Positions 39,369 through 48,999 of a stretch of 64,000 nt of DNA are shown here, piece after piece; the stretch's first letter is position 1, and every line of letters begins with the position of its first letter. The notes under the pieces are model-generated. The model was not told where the DNA came from and ran no database searches. It saw nothing but the letters and a program-made list of their open reading frames with translations. The position numbers and the translations under genes were made by a program. Source of the DNA: an uncultured Lachnospiraceae bacterium (GTDB taxonomy: Bacteria; Bacillota; Clostridia; Lachnospirales; Lachnospiraceae); assembly GCA_902476265.1 (NCBI GenBank), contig CABSCP010000003.1, positions 62,001 to 126,000 on the forward strand. The letters are read 5' to 3'.

Positions 39369-41253
39369 GTTTCTTTCCCTTCCTCAGCGGTTCTCCAAAA
39401 CTTTTTAAAATCAGAACGGACCGCCCTTTTACAGTGATCCTCTTTTCCTGCTTTTGCCCGTCGCTTTCCACCGTTCCTTCCGTGGTATCCATCACCTTTT
39501 CCCAATGCATTCCGGCAGGCAGATCCGGCAGCGCCAGCTGCTTTTCTTCCCAATGCATGTTATAAGCGATATAGAAAAAGTCGTCGTCTGTGGTCCGGTC
39601 AATTTTGGCATATCGGCCGCAGTACATCACCCCTGCTTCCCTGCTGATTCTGTCGGCAGAAAGTCTCCAGGCATCCCCGTCATGATAGGAAATGTCCGGA
39701 TATCCGCTGGCGATATAGTCCATCATCGTCAGTTCATCCGGCTTGTGCAGGATGGGATGAGCTTTGCGCAGGGCGATTGCCGCCTTAACAAACGAATGGA
39801 AATCCCTGTTCTGCTCTAAAAGCTTCCAGTTCAGCCAGCTGACCGCATTATCCTGACAGTAAGGGTTATTATTTCCCTCTCTGCTCTGTCCGAATTCATC
39901 CCCGGAAACAATCATGGGCGTACCCTGTGCAAAAAGCAGGAGCATCATGGCATTGCGCATCTGTTTTTCCCGCAGCTTCAGGATGCTTTTCCGACGGGTT
40001 TTCCCTTCTGCGCCGCAGTTCCAGCTAGCATTGTAAGAATTGCCGTCCCGGTTTTCCTCTCCGTTGGCTTCATTATGCTTGCGTTCAAAAGAAACCATAT
40101 CCGCCAGGGAAAAGCCGTCATAGTTTGTGATAAAATTCACGACGCCGGTCTGCCTGGGATTCTTTTTGAGCTGATACAGCACCTTCCCGAGCATATCCTC
40201 ATCGCCCTTTAAATACCGCCTCATATCATACAGGAAGTCATCCTGGTAGCAGGCCAGATTCTTATAGGCCGGCACTTCATCGGAAACATAGATCTCGTCA
40301 CACGGAAAATGGTAATAAAAAAGCTTCGTGTTGGAAAGCAGCGGATCCGTGGCCACCAGGGCGGCCGGGATCTTCTCTCCCAGCAGATGGATTCCGTCGA
40401 TATGATATTCATATACCCAGTATTTCAAAACTTCCAGTATATAGCCTTTTGTGACTTCCTTCGGAAAATAAAACTGCATGATCACTTCCAGCCCGTTTTC
40501 ATGCAGGCTTTTCACCATCCGCTTAAATTCCTCCGCCGGACGGTCCGTACTGCAATAGGAAGCCTTAGGCGCAAAATAATACCCTTTTTTATAGCCCCAG
40601 TAGTTGATGCGGGGTTTTTCTTCTTTGGACGCTTCTTTTTCCATATAATGCTCAACGGCCCGGGCCATGGAAACCTTTTCCTGCCTGCTGTGCTCCAGTT
40701 CCAGAAATTCATAGGCCGGCATCAGTTCCAGCGCTGTTACGCCAAGTGACTTGATATAGGGTATTTTCTCCACAATTCCGGCAAAAGTGCCTTTCTGCTC
40801 TACCCCCGAAGAGGCATGCCGGGTAAACCCGCGCACATGGAGCAGGTATAAAATACTGTCATTTAACGGCGTCATCAGCGGCGCATCATCTTCCCAGTCA
40901 AACGCTTCCGTGGGTTCCGCACCTCTTAACACAGGATCCGTCCTGTGTCCCCACTTCTCATTTCCTGAAATTTCCCGCGCATACGGATCCGTAACGATTT
41001 CACTGTCCGCATAATAATTGTATTCATACTCATCGGGACGGATTCCTGTCAGCTTCATGCAGTAAATATTTCCGACCTTATTTTCCCTGCGGAAAGGGAG
41101 CCGGATCTGTCTGCCGCCGTTTCTGGGATATAAAATTACACCGCATTCTTCTTTTTCATGCAGCACAGCCGCCAGATTCACCTGGTTTTCCCCGGTCACT
41201 GTCATTCCCATGGGATATGGCCTGCCTTTTTCTACCGTAATATTATGTCTCAT
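39346..41253 (-). CDS. Glycogen-debranching-enzyme (GlgX) homologue lacking catalytic residues
   Basis: 635 aa, GH13 isoamylase/GlgX architecture: N-terminal CBM48-like domain (1-110), barrel (about 130-540), C-terminal beta domain. Much of the fold is conserved (LGVTALELMP, INYWGY, KHNEANGEENRDG, GTPMIVSGDEFGQ, GNNNPYCQDN). All catalytic regions are degenerate: region I reads VIMQFYFPKE instead of a D...NH motif, region II HIDGIHLLGE instead of DGFRFDLA (nucleophile Asp and catalytic Arg lost), region III KLFYYHF instead of IAEPWD (acid Glu lost), region IV NYDGF instead of AHDGF. It is probably a pseudoenzyme, perhaps glucan-binding. The ribosome site AAAGG is unusually close to the ATG. 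Confidence 0.85.
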   Translation of the reverse strand: MRHNITVEKGRPYPMGMTVTGENQVNLAAVLHEKEECGVILYPRNGGRQIRLPFRRENKVGNIYCMKLTGIRPDEYEYNYYADSEIVTDPYAREISGNEKWGHRTDPVLRGAEPTEAFDWEDDAPLMTPLNDSILYLLHVRGFTRHASSGVEQKGTFAGIVEKIPYIKSLGVTALELMPAYEFLELEHSRQEKVSMARAVEHYMEKEASKEEKPRINYWGYKKGYYFAPKASYCSTDRPAEEFKRMVKSLHENGLEVIMQFYFPKEVTKGYILEVLKYWVYEYHIDGIHLLGEKIPAALVATDPLLSNTKLFYYHFPCDEIYVSDEVPAYKNLACYQDDFLYDMRRYLKGDEDMLGKVLYQLKKNPRQTGVVNFITNYDGFSLADMVSFERKHNEANGEENRDGNSYNASWNCGAEGKTRRKSILKLREKQMRNAMMLLLFAQGTPMIVSGDEFGQSREGNNNPYCQDNAVSWLNWKLLEQNRDFHSFVKAAIALRKAHPILHKPDELTMMDYIASGYPDISYHDGDAWRLSADRISREAGVMYCGRYAKIDRTTDDDFFYIAYNMHWEEKQLALPDLPAGMHWEKVMDTTEGTVESDGQKQEKRITVKGRSVLILKSFGEPLRKGKKREGVTAF

Positions 41254-41338
41254 CCTTTCGCGTTACCTGTCCTTCCCTGTGATGCTTTTCCATCCCGCCG
41301 CTCTCAGCCCTGCGGTCAGGTATTCCTCACTGATGCTC

Positions 41339-41386
41339 ATTATAGCACAAATAATGGTTGCATGCCACCGCAACTTCCTGTATTAT
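41339..41386. promoter_or_regulatory. Divergent promoters of the GH13-like and DUF1292 genes
   Basis: Minus strand: extended -10 TGCTATAAT (TATAAT at 41344-41339). Plus strand: TTGCAT (41358-41363), 17-nt spacer, TATTAT (41381-41386). Confidence 0.65.
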
Positions 41387-41463
41387 ATAGTTGTCGGGAT
41401 TTTCCCTTTACTGCTTTTTATAATTCCCGGCAAAAGTATGAAATAAAGAAAGGAATACATTCC

Positions 41464-41799
41464 ATGGGTAAGGATAAATTCGAAGAAATGGATGAGGAAA
41501 TGACCGTGGAACTGGAACTGGAAGACGGAACCAACGTCACCTGCGCCATTATCACAATTCTTGAAGTTGAGGGGAAGGACTATATCGTGCTCATGCCGCT
41601 GGATGAAAACGGCCAGAACGATGACGGAGAAGTATGGTTCTACCGCTATTCCGAGAACCCCGATGATCCCAACGAAGAACCGGAACTGGGCTACATCGAG
41701 GAAGACGCCGAATATGAAAAAGTGGAAGAAGCTTTCGACCAGTATCTCGACAGCTGTGAATTCGACGAACTCATTGATGCCGACGAAACAGAGCACTGA
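41464..41799 (+). CDS. DUF1292-family protein
   Basis: 111-aa very acidic cytosolic protein. The TVELELEDGTNVTCAIITI beta segment and the YIVLMPLDENGQNDDGEVWF stretch are the DUF1292 signature; the C-terminus is an acidic helix. Widespread in Firmicutes and of unknown function. AAAGGA lies 9 nt before the ATG. Monocistronic, closed by a good terminator. Confidence 0.87.
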   Translation: MGKDKFEEMDEEMTVELELEDGTNVTCAIITILEVEGKDYIVLMPLDENGQNDDGEVWFYRYSENPDDPNEEPELGYIEEDAEYEKVEEAFDQYLDSCEFDELIDADETEH

Positions 41800-41812
41800 A
41801 ATACGCGCCCTT

Positions 41813-41856
41813 AAAAGCTGTGGACACGCAGAGAACCTGCTGCCCACAGCTTTTTT
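41813..41856 (+). terminator. Terminator of the DUF1292 gene
   Basis: 11-bp stem AAAAGCTGTGG / CCACAGCTTTT with a 20-nt loop and a T tract on the plus strand. Confidence 0.8.
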
Positions 41857-41872
41857 ATACGACAGGGAAAAA

Positions 41873-43774
41873 TTAAGATGGGCTGCGGTATTCTTCCCGG
41901 TATCCGCAGTCGCCAAGAAAGCGGGAGGCAAATCCCGGATCTTCCTTTGTTCCCGATACCCAGGACAGAAAAAGCCTCTCCTTCGCTCTCGTCATTCCCA
42001 CATAAAACATCCGCCGCTCTTCTTCCAGTTCTTTTCCCGCCAGGCTCTTTTTATGCGGCACGATGCCCTCATTGCAGTCCGGCAGGAAAACGATATCATA
42101 TTCCAGTCCTTTCGAACCGTGCATGGTCATGATCCCCACTCTGTCCTCCTCTCCTTCCTGCTCCTTTTTTCCGGCCTCCAGCAGGCTTTTTTCGTATTGC
42201 GCAATATGGTTTTCCAACTGCTCCACCGTGGAAAAATTCCGCACACTGTCCTGGAAAAAAGCCGCCATTTCCATAGCCTCCTTCTGCTTTTCCCCGAACA
42301 GCTCCCTGTCGATCCAGCCGTCATACCCGATCCCTTTGCGCACATAATGAACCGCCGCATACAGGTCCATTCCGGCAATCCTGGAAATATCGGTCTGCAT
42401 TTTTGCAATCTGCTGTTTCATATAAGGTTTGTCCCGGTATGCCGCAAGAAGCGCCTGAAAGGATACCTGCCCTTCCTCCACCTTCTGTCGGGAAAGATAA
42501 CGGCATGGTCTGTTCATTATGCGGAAAAAATTCCGTCTGCCCCTTTCCGACTTCGCAAATTTCAGATAGGCAAAAAGATCCTGGCAAACCGGATGGGCAT
42601 AGGGGGTTTTCAGCTTTTCCTTCATAAAAAAGGGAATCCCGGCCTCCCCCAGTTTTTCCGCCAGCAGAGCCCCGTCCGTATTGGTTCTGAAAATGACCGC
42701 AGCGGAGGGCTTTTTATCTCCCTTTCGGAAATCCCCGATCATTGCTGCCAGCCGCTCCGCCTGCTGTCTTGCGTCGGAAAATTCTGTGACGCATACGGCG
42801 CCGTCAACGGAAAGGGGCGTCCAGATGCCGGACGTTTCCGGATGCGGTTTGTCAAAAGGCGCTGCCTCCTTTCCCGCCCTGATGCGCTTATCAAGCCGTT
42901 CCCTGTTGGCCCTGATGAGTTTGCCGGCTGTCTCCACAATGCCTGCTCTGCTCCGGTAATTGACCGTCAGTTCGATCCGCGCAGCCTGGGGAAAATCCAC
43001 AAAAAACTGCCGCATGATGGCGGGGTCCGACCCCCGGAAGCCATAAATCGCCTGGTCGTCGTCTCCCACCACAAACAGGTTTTTCCTCTCTCCCGCCAGA
43101 AGTTTGAGCACCTCGTACTGCACTGCGTTCACGTCCTGAAATTCATCCACAAGGATATAGCGGAATTTTTCCCGCCACCCGGCAAGGGCCTGAGGATCGC
43201 TCAGAAACAGATGCCGCACCGCCGCCGCAAAATCGTCCAGATCCAGTCTTCCCATCTCCCGAATCAGTTTTTGAAACCGCAGGAATACCTGCCGGAAAAC
43301 ATCCGGTTCCAGACCCCCGCCGGAAAACCCCGCCGGCACGCTGCCCGCATTTTTTAAATAGCCGATCTGGGACAGAAGGCCTTCTTCCCAGTCCTCATCC
43401 GTGGGAAATTCCGCTTTTATGCCGTTTAAAACAATGCGCAGATATTCTCTTTTTTCTTTTTCCGAAAGGATGCTCTGAGAATCATAATGACAGGATGTTT
43501 TTAATATGTGTAGGAAAACGGCGTGAAATGTGCCGAAACTGACCGGACAGAACCGACCGCCCATCCGGGTAAAGAAGCGGTCCCGCATCTGCCGGGCTGC
43601 CGCTTTTGTGAAAGTGATCACAAGAATATGAGAAGGATCCACATGATGGATCTCGATTAAATACCGCACTCTTTCTACGGTAGTGAAGGTTTTTCCGGAG
43701 CCGGGGCCGGCCAGGATCAAGGCGGGCCCCGTGTTCCAGACTATCGCTTTATGCTGTTGCTCATTTTCCCGCAA
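41873..43774 (-). CDS. UvrD/PcrA-family ATP-dependent DNA helicase
   Basis: 633 aa, superfamily 1A 3'-5' helicase. Motifs: Walker A LAGPGSGKTFTTVERV near 22-35, Ia VITFTKAAA, II LVDEFQDV, III VGDDDQAIYGFRGSD, IV VNYRSR, V MTMHGSKGLEYDIVF, VI YVGMTRAKERLFLS. It is shorter than PcrA (about 740 aa), so it is a compact relative. Start is TTG at 43774, 9 nt after GGAG. It follows gltX by 15 nt and is probably co-transcribed. Role in DNA repair or recombination inferred. Confidence 0.88.
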   Translation of the reverse strand: MRENEQQHKAIVWNTGPALILAGPGSGKTFTTVERVRYLIEIHHVDPSHILVITFTKAAARQMRDRFFTRMGGRFCPVSFGTFHAVFLHILKTSCHYDSQSILSEKEKREYLRIVLNGIKAEFPTDEDWEEGLLSQIGYLKNAGSVPAGFSGGGLEPDVFRQVFLRFQKLIREMGRLDLDDFAAAVRHLFLSDPQALAGWREKFRYILVDEFQDVNAVQYEVLKLLAGERKNLFVVGDDDQAIYGFRGSDPAIMRQFFVDFPQAARIELTVNYRSRAGIVETAGKLIRANRERLDKRIRAGKEAAPFDKPHPETSGIWTPLSVDGAVCVTEFSDARQQAERLAAMIGDFRKGDKKPSAAVIFRTNTDGALLAEKLGEAGIPFFMKEKLKTPYAHPVCQDLFAYLKFAKSERGRRNFFRIMNRPCRYLSRQKVEEGQVSFQALLAAYRDKPYMKQQIAKMQTDISRIAGMDLYAAVHYVRKGIGYDGWIDRELFGEKQKEAMEMAAFFQDSVRNFSTVEQLENHIAQYEKSLLEAGKKEQEGEEDRVGIMTMHGSKGLEYDIVFLPDCNEGIVPHKKSLAGKELEEERRMFYVGMTRAKERLFLSWVSGTKEDPGFASRFLGDCGYREEYRSPS

Positions 43775-43789
43775 ATCGGTTTTCTCCTT

Positions 43790-45244
43790 TTAAACGTTCT
43801 GCAGAAGTTCGATCCCTTTGCGGATTCTCTTTAGGGATTCTTCTTTTCCCAGAATCTCCATGATTTCCGTAGCTCCCGCGGGAGTCATCTGTTTCCCGGA
43901 AACCGCCGTGCGCACAGGCCAGAGGACATAACCGTTCTTGCAGCCCTTTTTCTCCACAAAGGAAAGCAGCGCCGCATACAGCGCGTCATTGCTGTAATCT
44001 TCCTGTTCCTCCAGAATCGTAAGAAGCTCTGTCAGAACCTCCAGCGAACTTTGCGCATTGGTTTTCATCTTTTTATGGGTATACATGGCGGGATCATATT
44101 CCGGCAGTTCTTCAAAGAAGTCCACCATTTCCTCAATTTCAGGGAAAGTCTCAATTCTGGTCTTGACCATTTCGGCCACTTTTTTCAAATTCTGGCCCTT
44201 CGTCAGCACTTTCTTCAGGTAAGGCTCTGCCATTCCGTAAAAGCGGTCAAAGTCCATGGCCTTAATATATTCCCCGTTCATCCATTTCAGCTTTGTATAG
44301 TCAAATACGGCCGGAGATTTGGACATACGGCGGTAATCGAAGGCTTTCACCAGCTCTTCCAGAGAGAAAATCTCATTTTCTCCTTCCGGGCTCCAGCCCA
44401 GAAGCGCCACGAAGTTGACGATGGCTTCCGTCAAAAATCCCTGTTCCACCAGATCTTCATAGGAGGAATGGCCGCACCGTTTGGAAAGCTTATGGTGTTC
44501 TTCGTCCGTGATCAACGGACAATGAATATATACCGGCACTTCCCATCCGAAAGCTTCGTAAAGTCTGTTATATTTTGGGGAAGAAGAAAGGTATTCATTT
44601 CCTCTCACCACATGCGTAATCCCCATCAGATGATCGTCCACAACGTTTGCAAAGTTATAAGTGGGATAGCCGTCGGATTTAATGAGAATCATATCATCCA
44701 GCTCCCCGTTGTCCACGGTAATGTCACCGTAAATTTCGTCATGGAAAGTGGTTGTCCCTTCCGTAGGATTATTCTGACGGATGACATAGGGTACGCCGGC
44801 AGTCAGCTTTTCCTCAACCTCTTCTTTGGAAAGGTGCAGACAGTGCTTGTCATAAACATTGATCTCTTTGCCCGCCACTTCCCGGGTCAGAGTGGCAAGT
44901 CTTTCTTTATCACAGAAGCAGTAATAAGCTTCTCCCTTTTCAATGAGCTTCTTCGCATATTCCAGATAAATCCCGCTGGCCTGGCGCTCGCTCTGGACAT
45001 AAGGGCCGACACCGCCGTCCTTATCCGGGCCTTCGTCGTGAAGCAGTCCCGTCTTTTCCAGCGTTCTGTAAATGATCTCCACAGCGCCTTCCACATAACG
45101 TTCCTGGTCGGTATCCTCAATTCTTAAAATAAAATCTCCGCCTTCATGTTTTGCAACCAGATAAGCGTACAGCGCTGTGCGCAGATTCCCCACATGCATG
45201 CGCCCGGTAGGGCTGGGTGCAAAACGTGTTCTGATTTTAGCCAT
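43790..45244 (-). CDS. gltX: Glutamyl-tRNA synthetase
   Basis: 484-aa class I synthetase. HIGH-type motif FAPSPTGRMHVGNLR at 8-22 and KLSKRCG near 250 form the ATP site. A zinc-type cysteine set is present in YYCFC and DKHCLHL. The anticodon-binding domain fills the C-terminal third. GGAGG lies 9 nt before the ATG. A GC-rich hairpin sits at 45267-45284 just upstream of the ribosome site. Confidence 0.94.
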   Translation of the reverse strand: MAKIRTRFAPSPTGRMHVGNLRTALYAYLVAKHEGGDFILRIEDTDQERYVEGAVEIIYRTLEKTGLLHDEGPDKDGGVGPYVQSERQASGIYLEYAKKLIEKGEAYYCFCDKERLATLTREVAGKEINVYDKHCLHLSKEEVEEKLTAGVPYVIRQNNPTEGTTTFHDEIYGDITVDNGELDDMILIKSDGYPTYNFANVVDDHLMGITHVVRGNEYLSSSPKYNRLYEAFGWEVPVYIHCPLITDEEHHKLSKRCGHSSYEDLVEQGFLTEAIVNFVALLGWSPEGENEIFSLEELVKAFDYRRMSKSPAVFDYTKLKWMNGEYIKAMDFDRFYGMAEPYLKKVLTKGQNLKKVAEMVKTRIETFPEIEEMVDFFEELPEYDPAMYTHKKMKTNAQSSLEVLTELLTILEEQEDYSNDALYAALLSFVEKKGCKNGYVLWPVRTAVSGKQMTPAGATEIMEILGKEESLKRIRKGIELLQNV

Positions 45245-45266
45245 TCAAACTTTCCTCCATATTTAA

Positions 45267-45290
45267 GCCGGCCCTAAGGCCGGCTTTTTT
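45267..45290 (+). terminator. Plus-strand terminator-like hairpin upstream of gltX
   Basis: 7-bp stem GCCGGCC / GGCCGGC with a 4-nt loop and TTTTTT on the plus strand. Both flanking genes are on the minus strand, where its tail is AT-rich rather than T-rich. It may act on antisense transcripts or as a partial stop after the hydrogenase gene. Confidence 0.6.
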
Positions 45291-45313
45291 GTTTTTATCA
45301 TTTATGAAACGGT

Positions 45314-46807
45314 TCATTCTTCCTCTGGCGGAAGATCAGGCAGCTTCTTTGCCGCCGCCGCTTTGAACCCGTTCACTTCCTTCGCCGCCTGAGGGATGGC
45401 GATATTGGTACCGGCACCGGCAATACAACCGCCGGGGCAGGCCATGCCTTCAATCAGACAACCGTTCTTCTTGCCCATTTTGGCAAGCATCAGCATCTTC
45501 TTGCATTCCGCAAGGCTTTCCGCATGTTCGATATTCACGGTAACATCCGGATAGTATTCCCTGATACAGTTCTCTATGGCATTGGCAACGCCTCCCGCAA
45601 CACCGTAACCGCGGCCCGCCGCCGTAGCATCTTCTACCGGAGTTTCCGACTCGATGGCTGCCAGATCGATTCCTTTTGCTTCAAACATACCGGCAAGCTC
45701 TTCAAAGGTGATGACAAAGTCCACATCGGAACGTACCGACCTTCTGGAAGCTTCCAGCTTCTTGGAAGCGCAGGGCCCGATAAACACCACGGAAGCATCC
45801 GGATGATCCTCTTTAATCCTGCGCGCGGTGGCCACCATGGGGGTCAGCGCATTGGATATCTTATCGATCGTCTCAGGGAAGAACTTCTTCGCAAGCATGG
45901 ACCAGGAAGGACAGCAGGAGGTCAGAAGGAAAGGAAGTTTCCCTGTAGAAACCTCTTCCACATAGTGCTCCGCTTCCGCCACAGCGCCCATATCCGCACC
46001 GATAGCCGTCTCATACACATCCGTAAAGCCCAGCTCTTTCAGAGCGGTCTTTAATTTGCCGGGAGTCACCCCGGGCCCGAACTGGCCTACAAACGCAGGC
46101 GCCACCTGGGCGATGATCTTCCTGCCGGACTGAATGGCCCGGATGAGCTGGAAGATCTGGGATTTATCCGCAATTGCACCGAAGGGGCAGCTCACCATAC
46201 ACTGGCCGCAGGATACGCATTTTTCCACGTTGATCACCGCGCGCCCTTCTTCGTCATTCTCAATGGCTCCCACACCGCAGGCCGCACTGCAGGGACGCTG
46301 CTGATGGGCGATGGCATCATAAGGACAGATGGCTTTACATTTACCACAGCGGATACATTTCGAAGGATCGATCCAGGATTTGCCGTTCACAAAGCTGATC
46401 GCTCCCCTGGGACAAACCTCCTGACAGGGATGGGCCACACAGCCCATGCAGCGGTCCGTCACCCGATATTCGTTCTCCGGGCAGGCATTACATGCCGACG
46501 GAATGACCTGCATCAGCGGAGGTTCATAATATTTCTCATCAATATTGCTCTCTTCCAGCCCCTGTGTCAGATGGACCGGAACATTCTCCGGGCGCAGCGA
46601 CAGGCCCATGGCCAGGCGCAGCTGTTCTCTCACAATGGCCCGTTCCCGATAAATACTCTCCCGATAAATCGGGGTGTCAGGATTGATAATCTTATAGGGC
46701 AGCGCCTCCATATCATCAATCAGGTTTTCAGAATGATAGGCCAGGTTCGCGATCTCTTTAAAAACTTTCCGCCGAATCTGCCTGACCGGTGTATCAATAC
46801 CTCTCAT
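45314..46807 (-). CDS. [FeFe] hydrogenase, group B type
   Basis: 497 aa. The N-terminal 90 residues are not of ferredoxin type. Then several 4Fe-4S motifs follow: CNACPENEYRVTDRC region, CIRCGKCKAICP and CVSCGQCMVSCP. The H-cluster domain has LTSCCPSW, GPCASKKLE and GMACPGGCIAGAGT. The Cys-Ala-Ser in the second motif and AGAGT in the third fit the group B monomeric hydrogenases of clostridia, whose physiological role is unresolved. GGGAGG lies 7 nt before the ATG. It lies downstream of feoAB and upstream of gltX. Confidence 0.87.
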   Translation of the reverse strand: MRGIDTPVRQIRRKVFKEIANLAYHSENLIDDMEALPYKIINPDTPIYRESIYRERAIVREQLRLAMGLSLRPENVPVHLTQGLEESNIDEKYYEPPLMQVIPSACNACPENEYRVTDRCMGCVAHPCQEVCPRGAISFVNGKSWIDPSKCIRCGKCKAICPYDAIAHQQRPCSAACGVGAIENDEEGRAVINVEKCVSCGQCMVSCPFGAIADKSQIFQLIRAIQSGRKIIAQVAPAFVGQFGPGVTPGKLKTALKELGFTDVYETAIGADMGAVAEAEHYVEEVSTGKLPFLLTSCCPSWSMLAKKFFPETIDKISNALTPMVATARRIKEDHPDASVVFIGPCASKKLEASRRSVRSDVDFVITFEELAGMFEAKGIDLAAIESETPVEDATAAGRGYGVAGGVANAIENCIREYYPDVTVNIEHAESLAECKKMLMLAKMGKKNGCLIEGMACPGGCIAGAGTNIAIPQAAKEVNGFKAAAAKKLPDLPPEEE

Positions 46808-46981
46808 AAGTTAACCTCCCTGTCCGGGTGAGCTTGTTGCACTCTATGCCGTTATCCTATTTTTGCACAAACTCCCGGCAAAATCAAGACTTTTTCTACA
46901 TCTGATCCGAAAGAAGAATCCTCTTATTCCGGTTGTCCGCCGCATCCCTTCCGGATTCTCCACAGAACAGGCGCCGTCCGC

Positions 46982-48997
46982 TCAGATCAGGCCTGCGATC
47001 AGGGACCCGGTCTGGAATACAAGAACACAGACCGCCCAGGCGAACAGAATCTGAAATGCCATCAGCCCCAGCGTAAACTTCCCGGAACCGCTTTCTTTTT
47101 TTATTGTGCCGATGGCGGCCGCGCATGGCACATACAAAAGCACAAACAGCATGAGGCAAAAAGCGTTGAGCGCTCCGAATTCCGGGTTGAACTGACGGAT
47201 ATTGGCGATGATTTTCTCCATTCCCGCAGCCGAATTGGCATTCGCCACCCCAAACAGCACGGCGAAACTGGACACCACCACTTCCTTTGCCGAAATCCCT
47301 GAAATCAGGGCCACCACGATCTGCCACATTCCCAGCCCCGCCGGCACAAGCAGCGGTACAAGGAACCGCCCGATGGCCGCTCCGAAGCTTTGGGAAGGAT
47401 CGGCAACCATTCCGCTGACCCCGAAGTTTAACACAAACCAGATGATGATGGACGCGATGAAAATGGTGGTTCCCGCCTTTGTCAGGTAATCCTTCAGCTT
47501 ATTCCACACATAGATACGGATCGTACGGGCGTTGGGCCTTTTGTATTCCGGCAGTTCGATCAGCAGGGAATCATTGGCCCCTCCTTTTTCCAGGCGGTTG
47601 ATCACAAGCGCCACCAGGATTGCCGTCACAAGCCCGATCACATACATGGAAAAAGCGGGAAGCATAGGATTTTCCGGGAAAAACATATCCGAAAACAGCA
47701 CATAAACCGGCAGCCTGGCAGAACAGGACATGAAAGGCGTGATGATCATCACCTTCCGCCGGTCATGTTCCGTCTCCAGCGCTCTGGCGGCCATGATGGC
47801 GGGCACCGTACAGCCAAATCCCAGGATCATGGGGAGAAAAGCCCTTCCCGAAAGTCCCACTTTTCCCATAATGCCATCCATCACATAGGCCACCCGGGCC
47901 ATATATCCGGAATCCTCCAGAATCCCCAGCGCCAGAAAGAGGATGAAAATATTGGGCAGGAAAGTGAGGATCCCCCCCACGCCGGCCACGATCCCGTCCA
48001 CCACCAGGGAGATAATCCAGTCCGACGCGCGAAGGGTGAGCAGCAGGCTTCTCACCGTGTCCGAAAAATAAGCCAGCGCCACCTCAAAGCCGCCTTTTAA
48101 GAAGTCCCCCACCGCAAAGGTCAAAAAGAATACCAGGGCCATAATGCCCAGGAAAGCCGGAACGCCCCATATGGGGTGGGTCAGAACCCGGTCCACCCGA
48201 TCCGTCCTGGCTGCCTTGCTGTCCTTATGAAACAGCGTTTCCTCCACGATTTCATCTATATACTCATATTTCTTCTGTATGATTTCCTTCTCATAACTTC
48301 TGTCCACCACATTGGTGACTTCCATGGGATGCTCCGTGGTCACCTGTTCGTCGTCCTCCAGAAGTTTGATGGCATGCCAGCGGATCAGGGAATGACTGGG
48401 ATAACGGGCCTGCATCATAACTTCCAGCTTCTCCAGCTTGTCCTCGATCATGGGGCCGTAATCCATGATATCCTCTTTCGGCCCTTCCACATAGTGATGT
48501 ACCGCCGCATGAAGTAAAATATCCAGTCCTGTCCGTTTGGCCGCGGATACCGGTACAACAGGAATATCCCCCAGCATTTCCGGGAGGCGGTGCAGGTCGA
48601 TTTCCAATCCCCGCTCTTTCACAATATCCATCATGTTCAGCGCCAGGATGACCGGCTTTCCCAGTTCCAGAAGCTGCAGGGTCAGATAGAGATTTCTTTC
48701 CAGACAGGAAGCGTCCACCACATTCACAATGACCTCGATATCATCATCCAGCACACATTTCCTGGTGACCTGTTCTTCTATGGTATAACAGCTTAACGAA
48801 TAAATACCGGGAGTATCTACCAGTTTCAGCTGGTATCCCTCATATTCAATGTTGCCTTCAAACTTTTCCACCGTGACGCCGGGCCAGTTGGCAACTTTTA
48901 GTTTGGCGCCGGTGAGGGCATTAAAAAGTGTGGTTTTGCCGCAATTGGGATTGCCCACAAAAGCCACATGTACATGTCTGTCTTTCTTCGGTTCCAT
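46982..48997 (-). CDS. feoB: Ferrous iron transporter FeoB
   Basis: 671-aa membrane GTPase for Fe2+ uptake. The cytosolic G domain has G1 GNPNCGKTTL, G2 WPGVTVEK, G3 DTPG and G4 NMMD within the first 130 residues, followed by a helical linker and, from about 280, the gate domain with around eight to nine membrane segments (FVGQ-type glycine and cysteine regions such as GFGCTVPAIM). It starts 2 nt after feoA. No separate FeoC is visible. Confidence 0.94.
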   Translation of the reverse strand: MEPKKDRHVHVAFVGNPNCGKTTLFNALTGAKLKVANWPGVTVEKFEGNIEYEGYQLKLVDTPGIYSLSCYTIEEQVTRKCVLDDDIEVIVNVVDASCLERNLYLTLQLLELGKPVILALNMMDIVKERGLEIDLHRLPEMLGDIPVVPVSAAKRTGLDILLHAAVHHYVEGPKEDIMDYGPMIEDKLEKLEVMMQARYPSHSLIRWHAIKLLEDDEQVTTEHPMEVTNVVDRSYEKEIIQKKYEYIDEIVEETLFHKDSKAARTDRVDRVLTHPIWGVPAFLGIMALVFFLTFAVGDFLKGGFEVALAYFSDTVRSLLLTLRASDWIISLVVDGIVAGVGGILTFLPNIFILFLALGILEDSGYMARVAYVMDGIMGKVGLSGRAFLPMILGFGCTVPAIMAARALETEHDRRKVMIITPFMSCSARLPVYVLFSDMFFPENPMLPAFSMYVIGLVTAILVALVINRLEKGGANDSLLIELPEYKRPNARTIRIYVWNKLKDYLTKAGTTIFIASIIIWFVLNFGVSGMVADPSQSFGAAIGRFLVPLLVPAGLGMWQIVVALISGISAKEVVVSSFAVLFGVANANSAAGMEKIIANIRQFNPEFGALNAFCLMLFVLLYVPCAAAIGTIKKESGSGKFTLGLMAFQILFAWAVCVLVFQTGSLIAGLI

Positions 48998-48999
48998 TT

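Noticed and set aside
41561..43357. Long plus-strand ORF of 598 codons
   Set aside because: It is the shadow of the UvrD-like helicase on the opposite strand and of the DUF1292 gene in another frame; it has no family-like motifs and no ribosome site.
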